A stretch of 64,000 nucleotides of DNA from Allobacillus halotolerans. GTDB lineage: Bacteria > Bacillota > Bacilli > Bacillales > Alkalibacillaceae. Where the stretch lies: assembly GCF_028743495.1 (NCBI RefSeq), contig NZ_CP117968.1; one strand, 5' to 3'. Position numbers and translations under genes: made by a program. Below, piece by piece: positions 63,588 to 64,000 of this stretch. The notes under the pieces are model-generated. The model did no database searches. It saw only the letters and a list, made by a program, of their open reading frames with translations, and was not told where the DNA came from. The first letter of the stretch is position 1. Each line of letters starts with the position of its first letter.

Positions 63588-64000
63588 ATGACTGCATATT
63601 TTAAATCAGACCGAGGAAAAGTACGCCCGATCAACGAGGATGCGGGCGGTGTTTTCAAGCATCCTTCAGGCCAACTTCTTACCGTGATTGCCGATGGAAT
63701 GGGTGGACACAATGCTGGTGATGTGGCTAGTCAAATGGCCATATCCCAGTTACATAAAAGATGGGATGAAACATCAACGTTTTCATCTATTGAAGACGCG
63801 CAGTCTTGGTTACAGCAAACAATCCAAGAGGCCAATCAAGAAATCCTTGCCTATTCCAATGAAAATGAAGATTGTGAAGGAATGGGGACTACTTTGACAG
63901 CTGCCGTTATCTTAAATAGGGAAGTTGCAGTTGGACATATTGGTGATAGCAGACTATATACAGTAAATCGCGAACAAATTGTTCAGCAAACGGAAGATCA
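63588..64000 (+). CDS. stp: PP2C-type protein phosphatase Stp (PrpC), cut by the window end
   Basis: The frame is open to the edge; 137 codons are seen of about 250. Metal-binding PP2C motifs are present: SDRGKVRPINEDAG, ADGMGGHNAGDVAS, GMGTTLTAAVI and HIGDSRLY. Stp reverses phosphorylation by the PASTA kinase PrkC, expected just beyond the window. GAGGTGCAG precedes the start. It follows rsmB by 29 bp without rlmN. Confidence 0.95.
   Translation, partial: MTAYFKSDRGKVRPINEDAGGVFKHPSGQLLTVIADGMGGHNAGDVASQMAISQLHKRWDETSTFSSIEDAQSWLQQTIQEANQEILAYSNENEDCEGMGTTLTAAVILNREVAVGHIGDSRLYTVNREQIVQQTED

Overview
The window is a chromosomal segment of a low-GC, endospore-forming Bacillota of the family Bacillaceae. 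Evidence: the gene order follows the Bacillus subtilis ylb - dcw - spoIIG - ylm - ileS - pyrR - ylo region almost gene for gene; sporulation genes are present (spoVD, spoVE, spoIIGA, sigE, sigG, rsfA, ylbJ); bshC implies bacillithiol; and control is of the Bacillus type (T-box, PyrR attenuators, GTG/TTG starts behind strong AGGAGG-like ribosome sites). Species cannot be assigned from sequence alone; missing genes and abundant repeats point away from B. subtilis itself.

Layout. 1-2.8 kb is accessory: the C-terminal part of an ISL3-type transposase, a lipoprotein, and a PadR regulator/DUF2812 pair. 2.9-4.3 kb holds ctaG and a DUF420 gene (cytochrome oxidase assembly). 4.6-21.2 kb is the ylb block: an AI-2E-family membrane protein, yugN-like, ylbD, ricF/ylbF, ylbG, rsmD, coaD, ylbJ, ylbK, ylbL, tmcAL, ylbN-rpmF, a crotonase, rsfA, a GNAT gene, panE and bshC. 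21.3-38.4 kb is the division and cell-wall cluster: mraZ, rsmH, ftsL, pbpB, spoVD, murE, murF, mraY, murD, spoVE, divIB, ftsA, ftsZ. murG and murB, which B. subtilis has between spoVE and divIB, are not there. 38.9-41.4 kb is spoIIGA-sigE-sigG, followed by ylmC, ylmD, ylmE, sepF, ylmG, ylmH, divIVA, and then T-box-controlled ileS. 49.2-52.9 kb is lspA-rluD and pyrR-uraA with two PyrR attenuators. 53.4-64 kb is rqcH (reverse), yloC, remA, gmk, rpoZ, coaBC, priA, fmt, rsmB and the start of the PP2C phosphatase stp, cut by the window end.

How the genes work together. Most of the window builds and divides the cell: Mur enzymes make lipid II precursors, SpoVE and the two class B PBPs polymerise and cross-link septal or cortex wall, FtsZ/FtsA/SepF/FtsL/DivIB/DivIVA place and drive the septum, and SpoIIGA/SigE/SigG switch the same machinery to sporulation. 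Flanking genes supply translation (IleS, RsmB, Fmt, RsmD, TmcAL, L32), CoA (PanE, CoaBC, CoaD) and nucleotides (Gmk, PyrR, UraA).

The least explained material lies between genes. Three intergenic arrays (15.3, 19.1 and 53.0 kb) have different sequences but the same 52-bp period, the same orientation, and a shared short dyad TAGR-N5-YCTA whose arms co-vary between arrays. Two further arrays have a 21-bp period (27.8 and 48.8 kb) and lie inside, or in a decayed relative of, a small mobile element with GGCTCTGTTAAAG ends and 8-bp target duplications. One clean copy of that element sits between the ftsZ stop codon and the ftsZ terminator. A second repeat type (GGCTGGGACAAA ends) occupies the place where murG-murB would be expected.
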